From: Thermothielavioides terrestris NRRL 8126
Taxonomy: Eukaryota > Ascomycota > Sordariomycetes > Sordariales > Chaetomiaceae
Direction of reading: 5' to 3'
Length of the DNA stretch: 64,000 nt
Assembly: GCF_000226115.1 (NCBI RefSeq)
Contig: NC_016462.1
Coordinates: 310,001-374,000 of the forward strand
Shown here in pieces: positions 11,856 to 23,283 of the stretch. The position numbers and the translations under genes are program-made. The notes beneath the pieces were generated by a model. It was not told where the DNA came from and did not search any database. It worked only from the letters and a program-made list of their open reading frames with translations. The stretch's first letter is position 1. Every line of letters begins with the position of its first letter.

Positions 11856-12313
11856 CCAGGCTGATTAATCCCACGGCATCATCAATTCACTCTGTATGTT
11901 TTCGATTGTAGCAGTAGTTATGTCCCGGCGAGGTGTAAGAACAGCCGTCAGTCAAAACAAGCTAATCATATTCATCATTTTCGAGGCTTATTCCATACAA
12001 GATCCATCAGTCAATCCACCGGCGATTGCCAGTCAGTGGTGTGCCCGTATCCTCATCAGCGCCCGGCCCGCGAAAAACAAAGTCGTCATAATCGTAACAA
12101 CATAAGGAAAACCAACATAAGAAAAGCCAATAAAAGAAAGTGCGCACACGCTTCTCCTGCTCTCGTTCCCACCGTCCATCCCACTCATCCTCCCATCGCA
12201 TCGCATTATCCCATCGCATCATCGCATCCAAGTGTCCGTCCGTACCCTATACCCCCATCTGTCCGTCCGTCCGTCCGTCCGTCCGTCCATCCGTCCTCAG
12301 CACCCCAGTCAGC
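11856..12313. other. Convergent intergenic region with microsatellites
   Basis: These 458 bp are shared 3' flanks of the SerRS and coiled-coil genes. They hold CATCGCAT-type repeats (about 12194-12228) and a perfect (GTCC)7 tract. Confidence 0.55.
12261..12288. repeat. (GTCC)7 microsatellite
   Basis: Seven perfect GTCC units lie 25 bp beyond the stop codon of the coiled-coil gene, so they probably sit in its 3' untranslated region. An imperfect ATCCGTCC continues the tract. Confidence 0.95.
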
Positions 12314-15300
12314 TCAGCTGGCCGCAGCAACAGGGACGCTCCCCTCTCTCTCTGCCAAGCCGACATCGCTCTCCCGCCCCACCTCATTCTCCGTCCAGTC
12401 GCTGGCCGCATCATCCATCTCGCCCGCACCCTCCTCCGGCTCGCCGCCCTCGTGCTCCGACCACTCCTCCTCCCGCTGCTCCCCATCGTCCGCCGCGGGC
12501 GTGATCACGGTCGTACCGTGGCTCGCCCGCCTGAGGCTCCGCGCATCGTCGCCGTCACCAGCACCATTATCATCGTCATCGCGTGCCTCCTCCTCTTCCC
12601 CTTCCACCTCTCGCTCGCCAAACTCGCTGAAGCGGTCCTCCTCGGCACCGTGCTCGCCACCTTGGCCCTCGTTAACCTCGTCCGCCAGCGCCTCATCGAA
12701 GTCGCTGGGACGTGCCTCGTCTCCAGCCGCCGGTGAGGCACCAGCGCCATCGACGTCCGATGGCGGCGCGGGGGAGTCAGCAGCCGATTCGGCCGCGTCC
12801 GAGACGACGATCTCCACCGGCGCCGGCGGCGGCGGCACAGCGTTGTCGTCGCCAGCGACCTCGCGCTCGCGCTCGTGGTAGGCGTCCTCGTCGCGCTCGC
12901 GCAGGTCCAGGCCCAGGTCCACGTCCAAGTTCTCCTTGTCGTCGCCCAGCCCGCTGCCGCTGCTGCTGCCGCCGAGGTCACCGTACCCCTTCAGCGAGGC
13001 CGCGGCCGGCGGGGGCGCCCAGCTGCTCTTCCGCAGACCCCGGGCACCGGCGGCGCCGCCGGCGGTCCTAACGCTCTGGCTGCGCTTCATGCCGCCCGAC
13101 GGGATGTTGTTGGTGATCTGGCTGAGGGACAGGATCCGACGCGAGGAGGACGACGACGAAGACGGGGAGGCGGAGGAGTGGGTGCCGCCGTTGGGGGTGT
13201 TGTTGGCCCTGCTGCGCGCCGACATGGCCAGGTTGATGGCGCTGCGGGGCTTGCTCATGGCGTGGTCGCTGGCGGCTGTTGTCGCAGCAGCAGTCTCGGC
13301 GGCAGACTTGTGGGCCGACGACGACACGCGCTTCCTGCTCATCGGGTCACGCCCGCTGTTGGCGGCGGCCGCGGCGCGGTTCGTCTTGGCCATGAGCAGC
13401 ACGCGGGAGTGGTCTATGACGCCCTCGAGAATGCGGCGCTCGAGGCTTTCGGCGCGCGCTTCCATGTCGTGGAGTTCCTCGCGCCGGAGGCGGAGGGCCG
13501 TGTCGAGGGATGAGAGATCGGCAACCAACCGGCTCTTCTGGCGACCCAGGTTGTCTTGTTCAGCGCGCAGCGAGCGTAGGCTGTCTTTGAGCCGCGATTC
13601 TTCCTCCTGGAGGGTCGCGAGGAAGCTGATGCGCATTTGCTCCTGCTCTTCGCGCAGGGACGCGTTGGCCTCCTTCAACCGGGCTTCCTCTTCTATCAGG
13701 TTGGCAAGGAGCTCGATCTTGAACCGCTCTTGCTCCTCCTTAAGCGCGGCTTTGACTTGTTCTTGCTCCTCCTTGAGCGCAGCTTTAATTTGTTCTTGCT
13801 CCTCCTTGAGCGTGGCTTTGATTTGCTCTTGCTCTTGCCTCAGTGCATCGTTGGTCGCCCGAAGCCGCTGCTCTTCCTCCTTCAGGTTGACCAAGAACGT
13901 CTCCTTGAGGCGCTCTTGTTCCTCTTGGAGGCCGGCATTTACCTCCTTCAAGAGCGACTCTTCTTCGCGGAGCGCAGCTTTAATTTGTTCTTGCTCCTCC
14001 TTGAGCGTGGCTTTGATTTGCTCTTGCTCTTGCCTCAGTGCATCGTTGGTCGCCCGAAGCCGCTGCTCTTCCTCCTTCAGGTTGGCCAAGAACGTCTCCT
14101 TGAGGCGCTCTTGTTCCTCTCGGAGGCCGGCATTTACCTCCTTCAAGAGTGACTCTTCTTCGCGGAGGTTAGCCAGGAACGTGTCCTTCAGGACCTGCTG
14201 CTCGTCTCGCAGAGCATCGTTCATCTCCTTCAAGCGCGATTCTTCGTCGCGGAGGTTTGCGAAGAATGTCTCCTTCAGCTTGTCGTGCTCCTCCTTCAGC
14301 GCAACATTGGTTTCCATTAGCCGTGCCTGCTCCTCTTTGAGGTTGGTGAGGAAGGTCTCCTTCAGCTTGTCGTGCTCCTCCTTTAGCGCGACATTGGTCT
14401 CCATCAGCCGTGCTTGCTCCTCTTTAAGGTTGGCGAGGAAGGTCTCCTTCATCTTGTCCTGTTCCTCCTTCAGAGTGACGTTCGTCTCCAGAAGACGCGC
14501 TTGCTCCTCCTTGAGCACGGCGAGGAAGGTTTCCTTGAGTTGAGCCTGTTCCTCAAGTAGAGTAGCAGTGGCCTCCTTGATTCTAGCTTCCTCAGCTTGG
14601 AGGTTCGCGAGAAATTGCTCGTTGATTTTGCTTTGCTCTTCGGGGAGGGTGACAGTGATGGCTTCTTTCAGACGAGCTTCCTCCTCCCTGAGGCTGGCAA
14701 TGTGCGCTTCGAGCTGCTCCTTCTCCTCTCGCCGACGCTCAAGGGCGATGGTGGTTTCTTGCAGAGTCTTTTCGCGATCCTCGTGTTCGTCGGCGATGCG
14801 CTGGGTCTGGGCGGCGAGGAAGGCAGCCAGCTCCGCCGCAGTGGCTTTGACTTGGGCGTGGACCTTGTCGAGGGTCTCGAGCTGCCCAAAAGCTCTGTCG
14901 GCCACTTCGGTGTGGCCAACAAGCTTGTCCAGTCTCTCGATCACAGCCGTATCGTCGTATTTCTCCGGCGGCGGCGGCAGCAAGGGGTGCTCCACTCGCT
15001 CCTGGATTGCCAGGGTAGAAGCCTTGAGGTGCTCGTAATGCTGGGCCAGGAGCACAGTGAGTTCCTGAACCGTCTCGAGAATCTTGGGCTGGTACTCGGA
15101 AACCTGGCCTTGGAGCCCGTCCACCTTGCCGATGGCCTCCTGAACTTGTTCTCTGGTGAGCTGATGCTCGGCCTTGGCGTCCGTGTGGTTCTCATCCGAC
15201 TTGTTGACCAGGTCCTCGACGCGCTCGAAAACGGTCTTCGAGGCTTCCTCCATCTTCTCCATAGAGTCCGTGACAGCCGCGCCGAGAGTATCGACCAGCG

Positions 15301-18300
15301 ACTTGAGCTCCTCGGCAACGGCCTTGGTGCCGTTTACAGCGGCCTCCAGCCCCAGATCTCTCGCCTCGCCCTTGGCAGCCTGGTCGTCTTGGAGAAGCTT
15401 GAGCTCTTCGTGCTTGGTCATCAATTCAGCCATGCGCTCATCAAGCTTCGCCAGCAGGGTGTCGGCAGCAACCTGGAGCTTCTCTTCCAGCTCGATCTTG
15501 ACGCCAACCATACCGGTTTTGGTGTCCTCGGACTCCAATTTGATGGTGTCGAGGACTTCCTTTACATCGTCGCCGATGTTCTCGTTCTTCCGAACGCTGT
15601 CAGTCAGAGCGTCGAGAATGGCATGGATGGAATCGATGCCCCGCGCGCCATCCTCAAGTTTCGATCGCATGAGCGCTCGGAACTCCTCAAGCGTGGCCTT
15701 AAGCTCGGTCACGGACACGCCCACGCCGACGATTTCGGCCTGCCGTTCCTCAAAGGCCTTGGTGCTGGCGTCGGCGTACGTATCAAGACGCTCCTTGACA
15801 TCTCCCAGACGGGTCTCCAACCCCTCAATGTCCTCCTTCGAAGGAAGACTTGCAAGGTCCACCTTCTGGATGTGCTCGATGAGCGACTTGGTGTCGAGAC
15901 AGATGGCCTCGACGGCCTCGACGTCCGTCTTGGTGACCTTCTCGGGGTCCTCCAGGGCCTTCTCGTGTCGCTCTTTCATCTCGTCGAAAGCAGCGATGAC
16001 TTGAGTGACGAGCGACTCCACCATCGCGACGTCCTCCTTGCGGGATAGGATCTCTACCTGCGAAGCCAAGCCGCCAAGAGCCTCACGAGTCTCGAGGATC
16101 AATGTCTCCAGTGCATCGATATGCTCCTTGCGTGATATGCCATCCACATGAGAGGACAAACCAGCAAGATTCTCCCGAGCCTCGAGGATGAGCGTTTCCA
16201 GCGTGTCGATGTGCTCCTTGCGAACAGCCTGTTCGCCATCCATAAGATCGTCGAGACGAGCCTTCGTGTTACGGAGAATCGTCTCAATCGCTTCGACATC
16301 CTCCCTCGACGCCGGATCAGTGCTGGAAGGCGGTGGAGGGGCAGCTTGTTCCCGGGCCGACAGCTCGGCCACGGTGTCCTGAATCTTGCGGAGGCTCTCC
16401 TCTAAGGACTCGAACGGCTCCCGGTTAGGGATCCCGGCGACAGAATCGGCAACGTTGCGAAGGGTCTCCTCCATGTCAGCCAGGTCTGCCTTGGAGAGAG
16501 GCGTGACCGCCGGTTTCGGGGCGGACTCCAAGGCTTCGACCTTGATGCCAAGCTGAGCAATCAGGAGCTCGAGGTTCTTGATGTCCTCATGCTTGAGCGC
16601 TTGCTCGGCTGGAACCACGGCGTTCGCGCTGTCGTTGATTGTGGCCAAGGCCCGGTCATTCTTGGTTTCCTCGCGGAGGTTGTCGATATCAGTGCGCACG
16701 CTGTCCAAGCCCTCCTTGAGTGCGTCAAGGATCTCATCGTTGGCTGTCAAATCCGCGGGCTTGTCGCGAAGGTTGTTGATGCTGGTTCGAATGTCACCAA
16801 GCCCCTCCTGCAACGTGTCCAGGATTTCTGTCAGACCGGCAATTGGCCGCGTGCTAATCTCTGAACGGAGGGCGTGGAGGCCGTCGTGAAGAGCCTCGAG
16901 GATCTCCTTGTTGTTGCCTGGCTGAGGCAGGGCGGGAATTAGCGATGAGTTGACCGCATCCCGCAGAGACTCTATCTCCTCCTTCAACATCGCGCGGGAG
17001 CTGTCAGAGGAGCGGGTAACAAGCTGGGCCAGTTCATCTCGGAAGCTGTCAAGGTTGCGAAGGATTTGGTCCATGACCTGCTCTGGGTCGACTTCGCCCT
17101 TTGCGCGATCCACATAGCCTTCGATGTCTTGGCGCAGCTTCTCGAAGCCGTCCTTGGTTGCGTCGAGGATCTGCTCAGTGTCCCGAGCGCTAGCTGCGAT
17201 GCCATCCTGGGCTTTCTGGGATGCGGCCTTGATCTCGGCTTGCAGGAGGTCCTTGATCTCGTGAAGGCGTTGTAGAACCTCGTCGTCATTGCCTGAGCGT
17301 GCAACCAGAGCTGTAGACTGAGCTGCCGAGATATCGAAAGATTGAAGCTCCTTCTTCACGACATCTCCTACACTCGCAGACAGGTCCAAGGAACCGAGCC
17401 CCTCTTTCACTGCTTCGAGCACGTCATTGCGGGACAGATCTGAGTGAGCGACGGGTGCTGGTAAGGAAGCCGAAAAATCGAACGTCTCCAGGGCCCGCTT
17501 TACGGCATCGGCGACATCCTTGGAGAGATGGGCGGTGTCAAAACCCTCCTTGACCGCTTCAACGACATCAACTCGCGAGAGATCTGGCCGAGCCACAAGA
17601 GCAGAAGAGAGCGAAGATAAGTCAAACGCCTCCAGTGCCTTCCTGACGGCTTCGGTGACGCCCTTTGACACGTCAAACGACTGGAGGCCTTCCCTCACGG
17701 CATCGGCAACATCCACGCGCGAGATATCTGAGCGCGGGACGAGGGCGGATGCAAAGGCTGACGTTGGATCGAATCCTTGCAGTGCCTGCTTTACGGCGCG
17801 CGTGACGCTGTTGGTCAAGTCGAGGCATTCAATGCCTTCCTTGACCGCATCGGCCACGTCAACCCGGGAGAGATCGGGTCTGGGAATGACGACGGACGCG
17901 CAGGCAGCTGAGAAGTCGAATGTCTGCAGCGCTTGCCTGACTGCCTGCGCCACATTTGTCGGGAGATCAACCGCGTCGAGCCCGTCTTTGACCGCGTCCA
18001 AGATATCAGAGGAGAGATCGAGGGACTTCAGCCCGGACTTGACAGCATCTTGTACGTCCCCCTTTGAAACGGACTGGGGGACCAGAGCATTGGAGTAGAT
18101 AGAGGAGAAGTCAAAGGCTTGCAGGCCTTCGTTGACCGCATCGAGCACGTCGTCTCGGGTGAGATCGGAGCCGGGAGGTGGCGGAGGCGGAGGTGGCGGT
18201 GTCGGAAAGTCAAAAGATTGGAGCCCCTCCTTCACGGCGTCCAACATATCCTCCCGAGTAATCTCGGCGCCCATGGCGGACGGGGCGACGGGAAACTCGA

Positions 18301-20416
18301 ACTCCTCCAAGCACTCCCTAACGGCTTCGAGGACCTCGTCTCTCGAGAGGCTCGCCGGAATCTCGACCTTGGGCGGGACATAGTGTTTCATACCCTCGAC
18401 GACGGCTTGGAAGACCTCGTCTCGGGTGGCGCCGACGGGCCGATCATCACGGGGGGCGTAGGCGCGGAGGCCCTCCTGCAAGCAGGCAAGGACCTCGTCC
18501 CGCTCCAAGCCGATCTGCTGGATCTCGATCTCGGGCTTATACTTCTCCCAAGCATCCTTGACGGCCTGGATGACGTCCTCCCTCCGGAGCTCTGGTGTGC
18601 GCGGCTTGGTTGCCTGGGCGTCCTTGAGCGCGGCCCGCACGCTATTGTAGATCTCCTTGTAGTCAACCGAGGACTCGCGGGATGCCAGCGTAGCGGCTGA
18701 TTGGCGGCGGTGTTCCCGGAGGATGCTGTTCATCTGCTGGCTCATCTCGGACAGGCCCTGCTCGATGACCTCGGTCATGGCAGCTTTGGTAACCGCCTCG
18801 GGCTTGCCGGTGCTCTTGTCGGCAACCTCATCGAGCCTGCGGCCGATCTCGCGTCCCATCCCCAGCACCTCGCCGCGGAGCTCCCTTACGAGTGCCTTGA
18901 CTTCGGCGGTCAGCCCGCCGCCTTGGGCGACGCTGTCCTTGACGGTGCGAATTGCCTTCAAGACATCGTCATTGAGAACGTCGGCGGCTCGTGGGGCCGC
19001 TGCCGATGACTGGGAACCGTCTTGGCCTGGGAGTAGTCTCGAGGTGTGTGGTGCCGAATTTGCAGCCTGAGGAAAATCGAGAGCGCCTCGTCGTGACCGG
19101 TCATTGTCATCATCAAAGCCCCAACTGCGGTCGCGAATGCCACCGCCGCCGCCGCTACCTCCTCTGCCAGCGCCTGCAGCAGGGACAACGGCCTGTTGCT
19201 GGTTGGACTTGACGAACCGGGCGAGCTCCTCAACCTTCTCCGCCGTGGCCATGCCACAGAGCTTGTCGGCAAGCTCAGTGAGGCGTTGAAGGAGCGCATC
19301 CTGGCCTTCTTTTGTGCCCATCTCTCGGATAATCTTCTCGAGGAGGGCGACTGTAGCGGGCGACGGGGCGTCAGAGATCAGTGACGGCGTGCTCAGCGAC
19401 GACTCTCTGTCGAGGGAGCCAGTGAAGCTATTCGGAGAAGGTATTCGCGGCAAAGAAAACGGACGAGCCGTTTTCGACAGCTGCGTCGGGGACGACGGGT
19501 GGTGCCTGCCGGATTCCAGAAGCAGCGGCCCTCCATAGGGGTCCCTGGGGGCGGAATGCCGTGACTTGGAGTCGTTAATAAGTTCCCGGAGGCTCTTTCG
19601 AATGTCCTCGTCGCGAGCGTTTGTGGCTTCCTTCAGACTTAGCAAGTCGGTGGCATTGTCCCTGCTGCGGCGGCTCAGCAGCGTCATTTCCTTCTGCAGA
19701 GTGGTTGCGATGTCGGTGAGGGTCATTATCTGGCTGGACAAGGACTCGAGAGACTCGGGAACCTTGACCAGGGCCTTGGCGCCGTTGGTGATGTTGGCCA
19801 GAGGCGTCTCGGGCTCCTTCGCGGCAGGGGTGCTGCTGCTGCTCTGGGTGCTCATGTTCTGCAGCGCAAGCATGGTGGCCGACTGTGGGGGGGTGTTCTC
19901 ACCCAGGATGCTCTGATGCGGCCGTCGAACAGTCGGGCGGATGATGGGAGTCAGGCTCGGCCCGGGAGTTGGAGTGCCGGCGGTCGACCGTTCTTGCTTG
20001 TCTTCCCTGGACTCGGCGGGGGCGGGAGTGTCCCTCCTCTGCGGCGTCTTTGGCCGCTCCGGCTTCTCGGGCGATCTTGGTGCGGACTGGGGCGAATCAC
20101 GACCGCCGGCCTCGATCATCAGGCTTATATCCTTCACCGAGGCAGGCTGGACAGATTGCATGCGGCGATGAGTCGCCGTGGAATTCCGCAGTGCGGGTCG
20201 TTCTGGCAAAGTGTCGATGCGCTTGGCCAACTGCGGAACCAAGGCGCTCTCGCGCGCCTTCTCGGCCATGGCGGCATGGGCCGACTGGATGGTGGTCGAC
20301 GTTCCCGCGCGCGAGACAACGGGCGACTGCGGGTTCAGAGGGAGCGGAGGAGGCGCCCGCTCGGGGTCGGAGCTGTCCCACCTGTTCTTCATTAGCGTGC
20401 GCCAAAGGGCCGACAT
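12314..20416 (-). CDS. Giant repeat-rich coiled-coil protein, function unknown
   Basis: A single open frame of 2,700 residues from the ATG at 20416; an in-frame ATG at 20551 would add 45 residues but spans a strong intron-like segment. N-terminal part: basic, Ser/Pro-rich and disordered. About residues 600-1050: a degenerate repeat, pattern SRxDVxxAVKEGLxxLD. About 1100-1500: further helical repeats (EILDALKEGLDS; KEHIDTLETLILEAREN). About 1500-1900: long helices. Then a Glu/Gln/Lys coiled coil with units such as LKETFLANLKEEQARLMETN and KEEQEQIKATLKEEQ up to the C-terminal 300 residues, which are Ser/Asp/Glu-rich. No enzymatic domain, membrane segment or PH domain is seen. A structural, scaffold or tether role is only an inference. 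The absence of introns in 8.1 kb stands out in this window. Confidence 0.88.
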   Translation of the reverse strand: MSALWRTLMKNRWDSSDPERAPPPLPLNPQSPVVSRAGTSTTIQSAHAAMAEKARESALVPQLAKRIDTLPERPALRNSTATHRRMQSVQPASVKDISLMIEAGGRDSPQSAPRSPEKPERPKTPQRRDTPAPAESREDKQERSTAGTPTPGPSLTPIIRPTVRRPHQSILGENTPPQSATMLALQNMSTQSSSSTPAAKEPETPLANITNGAKALVKVPESLESLSSQIMTLTDIATTLQKEMTLLSRRSRDNATDLLSLKEATNARDEDIRKSLRELINDSKSRHSAPRDPYGGPLLLESGRHHPSSPTQLSKTARPFSLPRIPSPNSFTGSLDRESSLSTPSLISDAPSPATVALLEKIIREMGTKEGQDALLQRLTELADKLCGMATAEKVEELARFVKSNQQQAVVPAAGAGRGGSGGGGGIRDRSWGFDDDNDRSRRGALDFPQAANSAPHTSRLLPGQDGSQSSAAAPRAADVLNDDVLKAIRTVKDSVAQGGGLTAEVKALVRELRGEVLGMGREIGRRLDEVADKSTGKPEAVTKAAMTEVIEQGLSEMSQQMNSILREHRRQSAATLASRESSVDYKEIYNSVRAALKDAQATKPRTPELRREDVIQAVKDAWEKYKPEIEIQQIGLERDEVLACLQEGLRAYAPRDDRPVGATRDEVFQAVVEGMKHYVPPKVEIPASLSRDEVLEAVRECLEEFEFPVAPSAMGAEITREDMLDAVKEGLQSFDFPTPPPPPPPPPGSDLTRDDVLDAVNEGLQAFDFSSIYSNALVPQSVSKGDVQDAVKSGLKSLDLSSDILDAVKDGLDAVDLPTNVAQAVRQALQTFDFSAACASVVIPRPDLSRVDVADAVKEGIECLDLTNSVTRAVKQALQGFDPTSAFASALVPRSDISRVDVADAVREGLQSFDVSKGVTEAVRKALEAFDLSSLSSALVARPDLSRVDVVEAVKEGFDTAHLSKDVADAVKRALETFDFSASLPAPVAHSDLSRNDVLEAVKEGLGSLDLSASVGDVVKKELQSFDISAAQSTALVARSGNDDEVLQRLHEIKDLLQAEIKAASQKAQDGIAASARDTEQILDATKDGFEKLRQDIEGYVDRAKGEVDPEQVMDQILRNLDSFRDELAQLVTRSSDSSRAMLKEEIESLRDAVNSSLIPALPQPGNNKEILEALHDGLHALRSEISTRPIAGLTEILDTLQEGLGDIRTSINNLRDKPADLTANDEILDALKEGLDSVRTDIDNLREETKNDRALATINDSANAVVPAEQALKHEDIKNLELLIAQLGIKVEALESAPKPAVTPLSKADLADMEETLRNVADSVAGIPNREPFESLEESLRKIQDTVAELSAREQAAPPPPSSTDPASREDVEAIETILRNTKARLDDLMDGEQAVRKEHIDTLETLILEARENLAGLSSHVDGISRKEHIDALETLILETREALGGLASQVEILSRKEDVAMVESLVTQVIAAFDEMKERHEKALEDPEKVTKTDVEAVEAICLDTKSLIEHIQKVDLASLPSKEDIEGLETRLGDVKERLDTYADASTKAFEERQAEIVGVGVSVTELKATLEEFRALMRSKLEDGARGIDSIHAILDALTDSVRKNENIGDDVKEVLDTIKLESEDTKTGMVGVKIELEEKLQVAADTLLAKLDERMAELMTKHEELKLLQDDQAAKGEARDLGLEAAVNGTKAVAEELKSLVDTLGAAVTDSMEKMEEASKTVFERVEDLVNKSDENHTDAKAEHQLTREQVQEAIGKVDGLQGQVSEYQPKILETVQELTVLLAQHYEHLKASTLAIQERVEHPLLPPPPEKYDDTAVIERLDKLVGHTEVADRAFGQLETLDKVHAQVKATAAELAAFLAAQTQRIADEHEDREKTLQETTIALERRREEKEQLEAHIASLREEEARLKEAITVTLPEEQSKINEQFLANLQAEEARIKEATATLLEEQAQLKETFLAVLKEEQARLLETNVTLKEEQDKMKETFLANLKEEQARLMETNVALKEEHDKLKETFLTNLKEEQARLMETNVALKEEHDKLKETFFANLRDEESRLKEMNDALRDEQQVLKDTFLANLREEESLLKEVNAGLREEQERLKETFLANLKEEEQRLRATNDALRQEQEQIKATLKEEQEQIKAALREEESLLKEVNAGLQEEQERLKETFLVNLKEEEQRLRATNDALRQEQEQIKATLKEEQEQIKAALKEEQEQVKAALKEEQERFKIELLANLIEEEARLKEANASLREEQEQMRISFLATLQEEESRLKDSLRSLRAEQDNLGRQKSRLVADLSSLDTALRLRREELHDMEARAESLERRILEGVIDHSRVLLMAKTNRAAAAANSGRDPMSRKRVSSSAHKSAAETAAATTAASDHAMSKPRSAINLAMSARSRANNTPNGGTHSSASPSSSSSSSRRILSLSQITNNIPSGGMKRSQSVRTAGGAAGARGLRKSSWAPPPAAASLKGYGDLGGSSSGSGLGDDKENLDVDLGLDLRERDEDAYHEREREVAGDDNAVPPPPAPVEIVVSDAAESAADSPAPPSDVDGAGASPAAGDEARPSDFDEALADEVNEGQGGEHGAEEDRFSEFGEREVEGEEEEARDDDDNGAGDGDDARSLRRASHGTTVITPAADDGEQREEEWSEHEGGEPEEGAGEMDDAASDWTENEVGRESDVGLAEREGSVPVAAAS
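13781..14170 (-). repeat. 195-bp tandem duplication inside the coiled-coil gene
   Basis: Copy A is 13781-13975 and copy B is 13976-14170. By eye they differ at about three positions. The period of 195 bp equals 65 codons, so the frame is kept. Each copy encodes the unit beginning EESLLKEVNAGL and ending with paired KEEQEQIKA segments. Confidence 0.93.
17290..18600 (-). repeat. Degenerate amphipathic protein-repeat array in the coiled-coil gene
   Basis: At least nine half-repeats of the form (S/T)R-x-D-V-x-x-A-V-x-E-G are visible, for example SRVDVADAVKEGIECLD, SRVDVADAVREGLQSFD and TREDMLDAVKEGLQSFD. The best-preserved unit is about 49 residues and alternates an AVKEG half with an AVKQAL..FD half. 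DNA identity between copies is low, so the array is old. Confidence 0.85.
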
Positions 20417-21522
20417 GACATGGTCCCCGCGGCTTGCGAGAGTGGGTTCTGCGGGGAAGAGGAAGGGGGAGGGTGCAGAGAGCAGGATCTGCTGTGGATG
20501 CAGAGGCAGTCGCCGAGCCGGGAGCTTACATGGGAACCAGGGCGCGGCCATGGTCGACAGATGCGGAATGTCGGTGTTTTAAAGCCCTGTCGAGCTCTCG
20601 AGGGGCATCCCTCTCTATGGGCGGCATTGCGGTGGTGGTTGTGGCGCTGGCGGTGATGTAGTGTGTTTCTCAGCTCAGAGGGAAACGGTGTGCCTGAGGG
20701 TGAGCGGAATGTGATAAACCTCAGTCGCTGGAATGCGATGATGGTGTGTGCTGTGGGGTATCGTCGGTCAACTCAAGGAACTCGAACTTGCAGTTGCGCG
20801 TCTCGGCGGGGAACAAACAACTCGAGTCCCAGACTCCCTAAGCCAGGCACGAAAGAAAGGAATAAACAGGGCCAGATCGCAAGCAGCAAAAAAACTGGAA
20901 AAATGCAGGTCAAGGGAATGCTCTCATGCTTCTGCAGGGTATCCGAGAGTCCAGTTATAAAGCTTGTCAAGAGGGGAGAGGGAGACGAAGCCCAGCAACG
21001 GCCACCGACACCTTGATTTGAGCCCTGCGTTGGCGTTCCCCCAGCCAATTGCCTGCGATTGCCTTGCCACGATTTGTTGATGGTTTCGTTCCCTGAGCAA
21101 CGGGGTAGGCGCGACCGGGGGGAGGGGGGCGGTTGATCCCGACTGCGGCCCCACAGCCCCGCGGGAAAGGACACTACGGACGAAAGTGCGGGAGGGGCCG
21201 CTTGCCAGCGTAACTGATTATCGATAACACCGCAAGTGCACTCCAACATCGACGAGTCCATTTGCGCATGTTGACCAGGTGATGAGTGAGTTTGAGGGAT
21301 GCGTACTTGTAACCTTCAACACTGTCTTCAACTCCAACGGGGTTTACCATTCGGAACCCTCTCATGCGCCCGAGTGAAGAGTTAACCTACCTGGTACTCT
21401 TAACAAGCTGGGCGGTTTCTGGGTCGTGGAATATGGCAGCTGAAACACTTCTAATACTGCGTACTCACACGTTAACTACAGTATCCGCAGTATCCGCAGC
21501 TGGCATCATGACCACGGCCTGT
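20417..21522. other. Promoter/leader of the coiled-coil gene
   Basis: These 1.1 kb lie between the coiled-coil start and the 3' end of the YggS gene, both on the minus strand. An intron-like segment with GTAAGC donor and CCCGCAG acceptor lies at 20449-20529. No other gene is supported. Confidence 0.45.
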
Positions 21523-22518
<996 letters not shown>

Positions 22519-23283
22519 GGCCTTGGATGTGACCAGACACAGCAAAGGCCTTTGCACCGACCCACACCCAGATATCTGAGTCTCCGTAGTGTAACGCCAG
22601 CGGCCCTTGTCACCAATGATTCATGGGCGATAAAGACAAACGGTAACTAGCATACTGTGTTAATTGGCGACAATGATGCTATTTCGCACTGTCCAAACCA
22701 CAGACCCACTGATTGGCCCGGGTCTCCTCGTTGCCTGCTCTCCCCGCAGTCTGCTGGTCAATCATGGTCTGCAAGGGACGGAATAATTCACGAATCACGG
22801 CCACTTCTGCCTTCAATTGATAGTGCATTGCTGTGCTGTCCATTTTCTGCTCTTGCTTCTCGAAAGATGCCCTCACGGCTCCTATCCGGTGACGAGACCG
22901 CGGACTACTGTACATACATCTGTACACAGTACTCCGTAGTCATGTCTTTCCGTCCAATTCCCCGTGTTCAGCTCAGGCTCTCCCCGTGGGGGCTGAGTGT
23001 TTGAATGGCCCGACTTGGCTGCCTGCCATCGCAAGAGCTGAGGCTGCGATTGGCAGATCTATGCGCCGGTGTCCGGGCTGTGCAATTCCGCTCCAAAGAC
23101 CAGGATTTCTGATAAGCTGCCTCTTCTCATCCTCGAATTCCAGAGTCGGACAAAAAGTACGGATTACAGCCAGTCTTTCTTTTGTGCCACCGAACCGCAT
23201 CGCGCCGGATTCCTTCCCAAGTCTTCTCTCTCTTCCTTGACCCGTTGTGACCGCATGCCGGGGCGAACCAGGTGGAACCGGCC
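22519..23283. other. Divergent intergenic region
   Basis: These 765 bp separate the YggS and F-box starts. A TACTCCGTA copy lies at 22930-22938. No gene is seen. Confidence 0.45.

Noticed and set aside
12936..16048. Long plus-strand frames opposite the giant coiled-coil gene
   Set aside because: Ser/Leu/Arg-rich antisense readings of the Glu/Lys heptad codons; no independent features.
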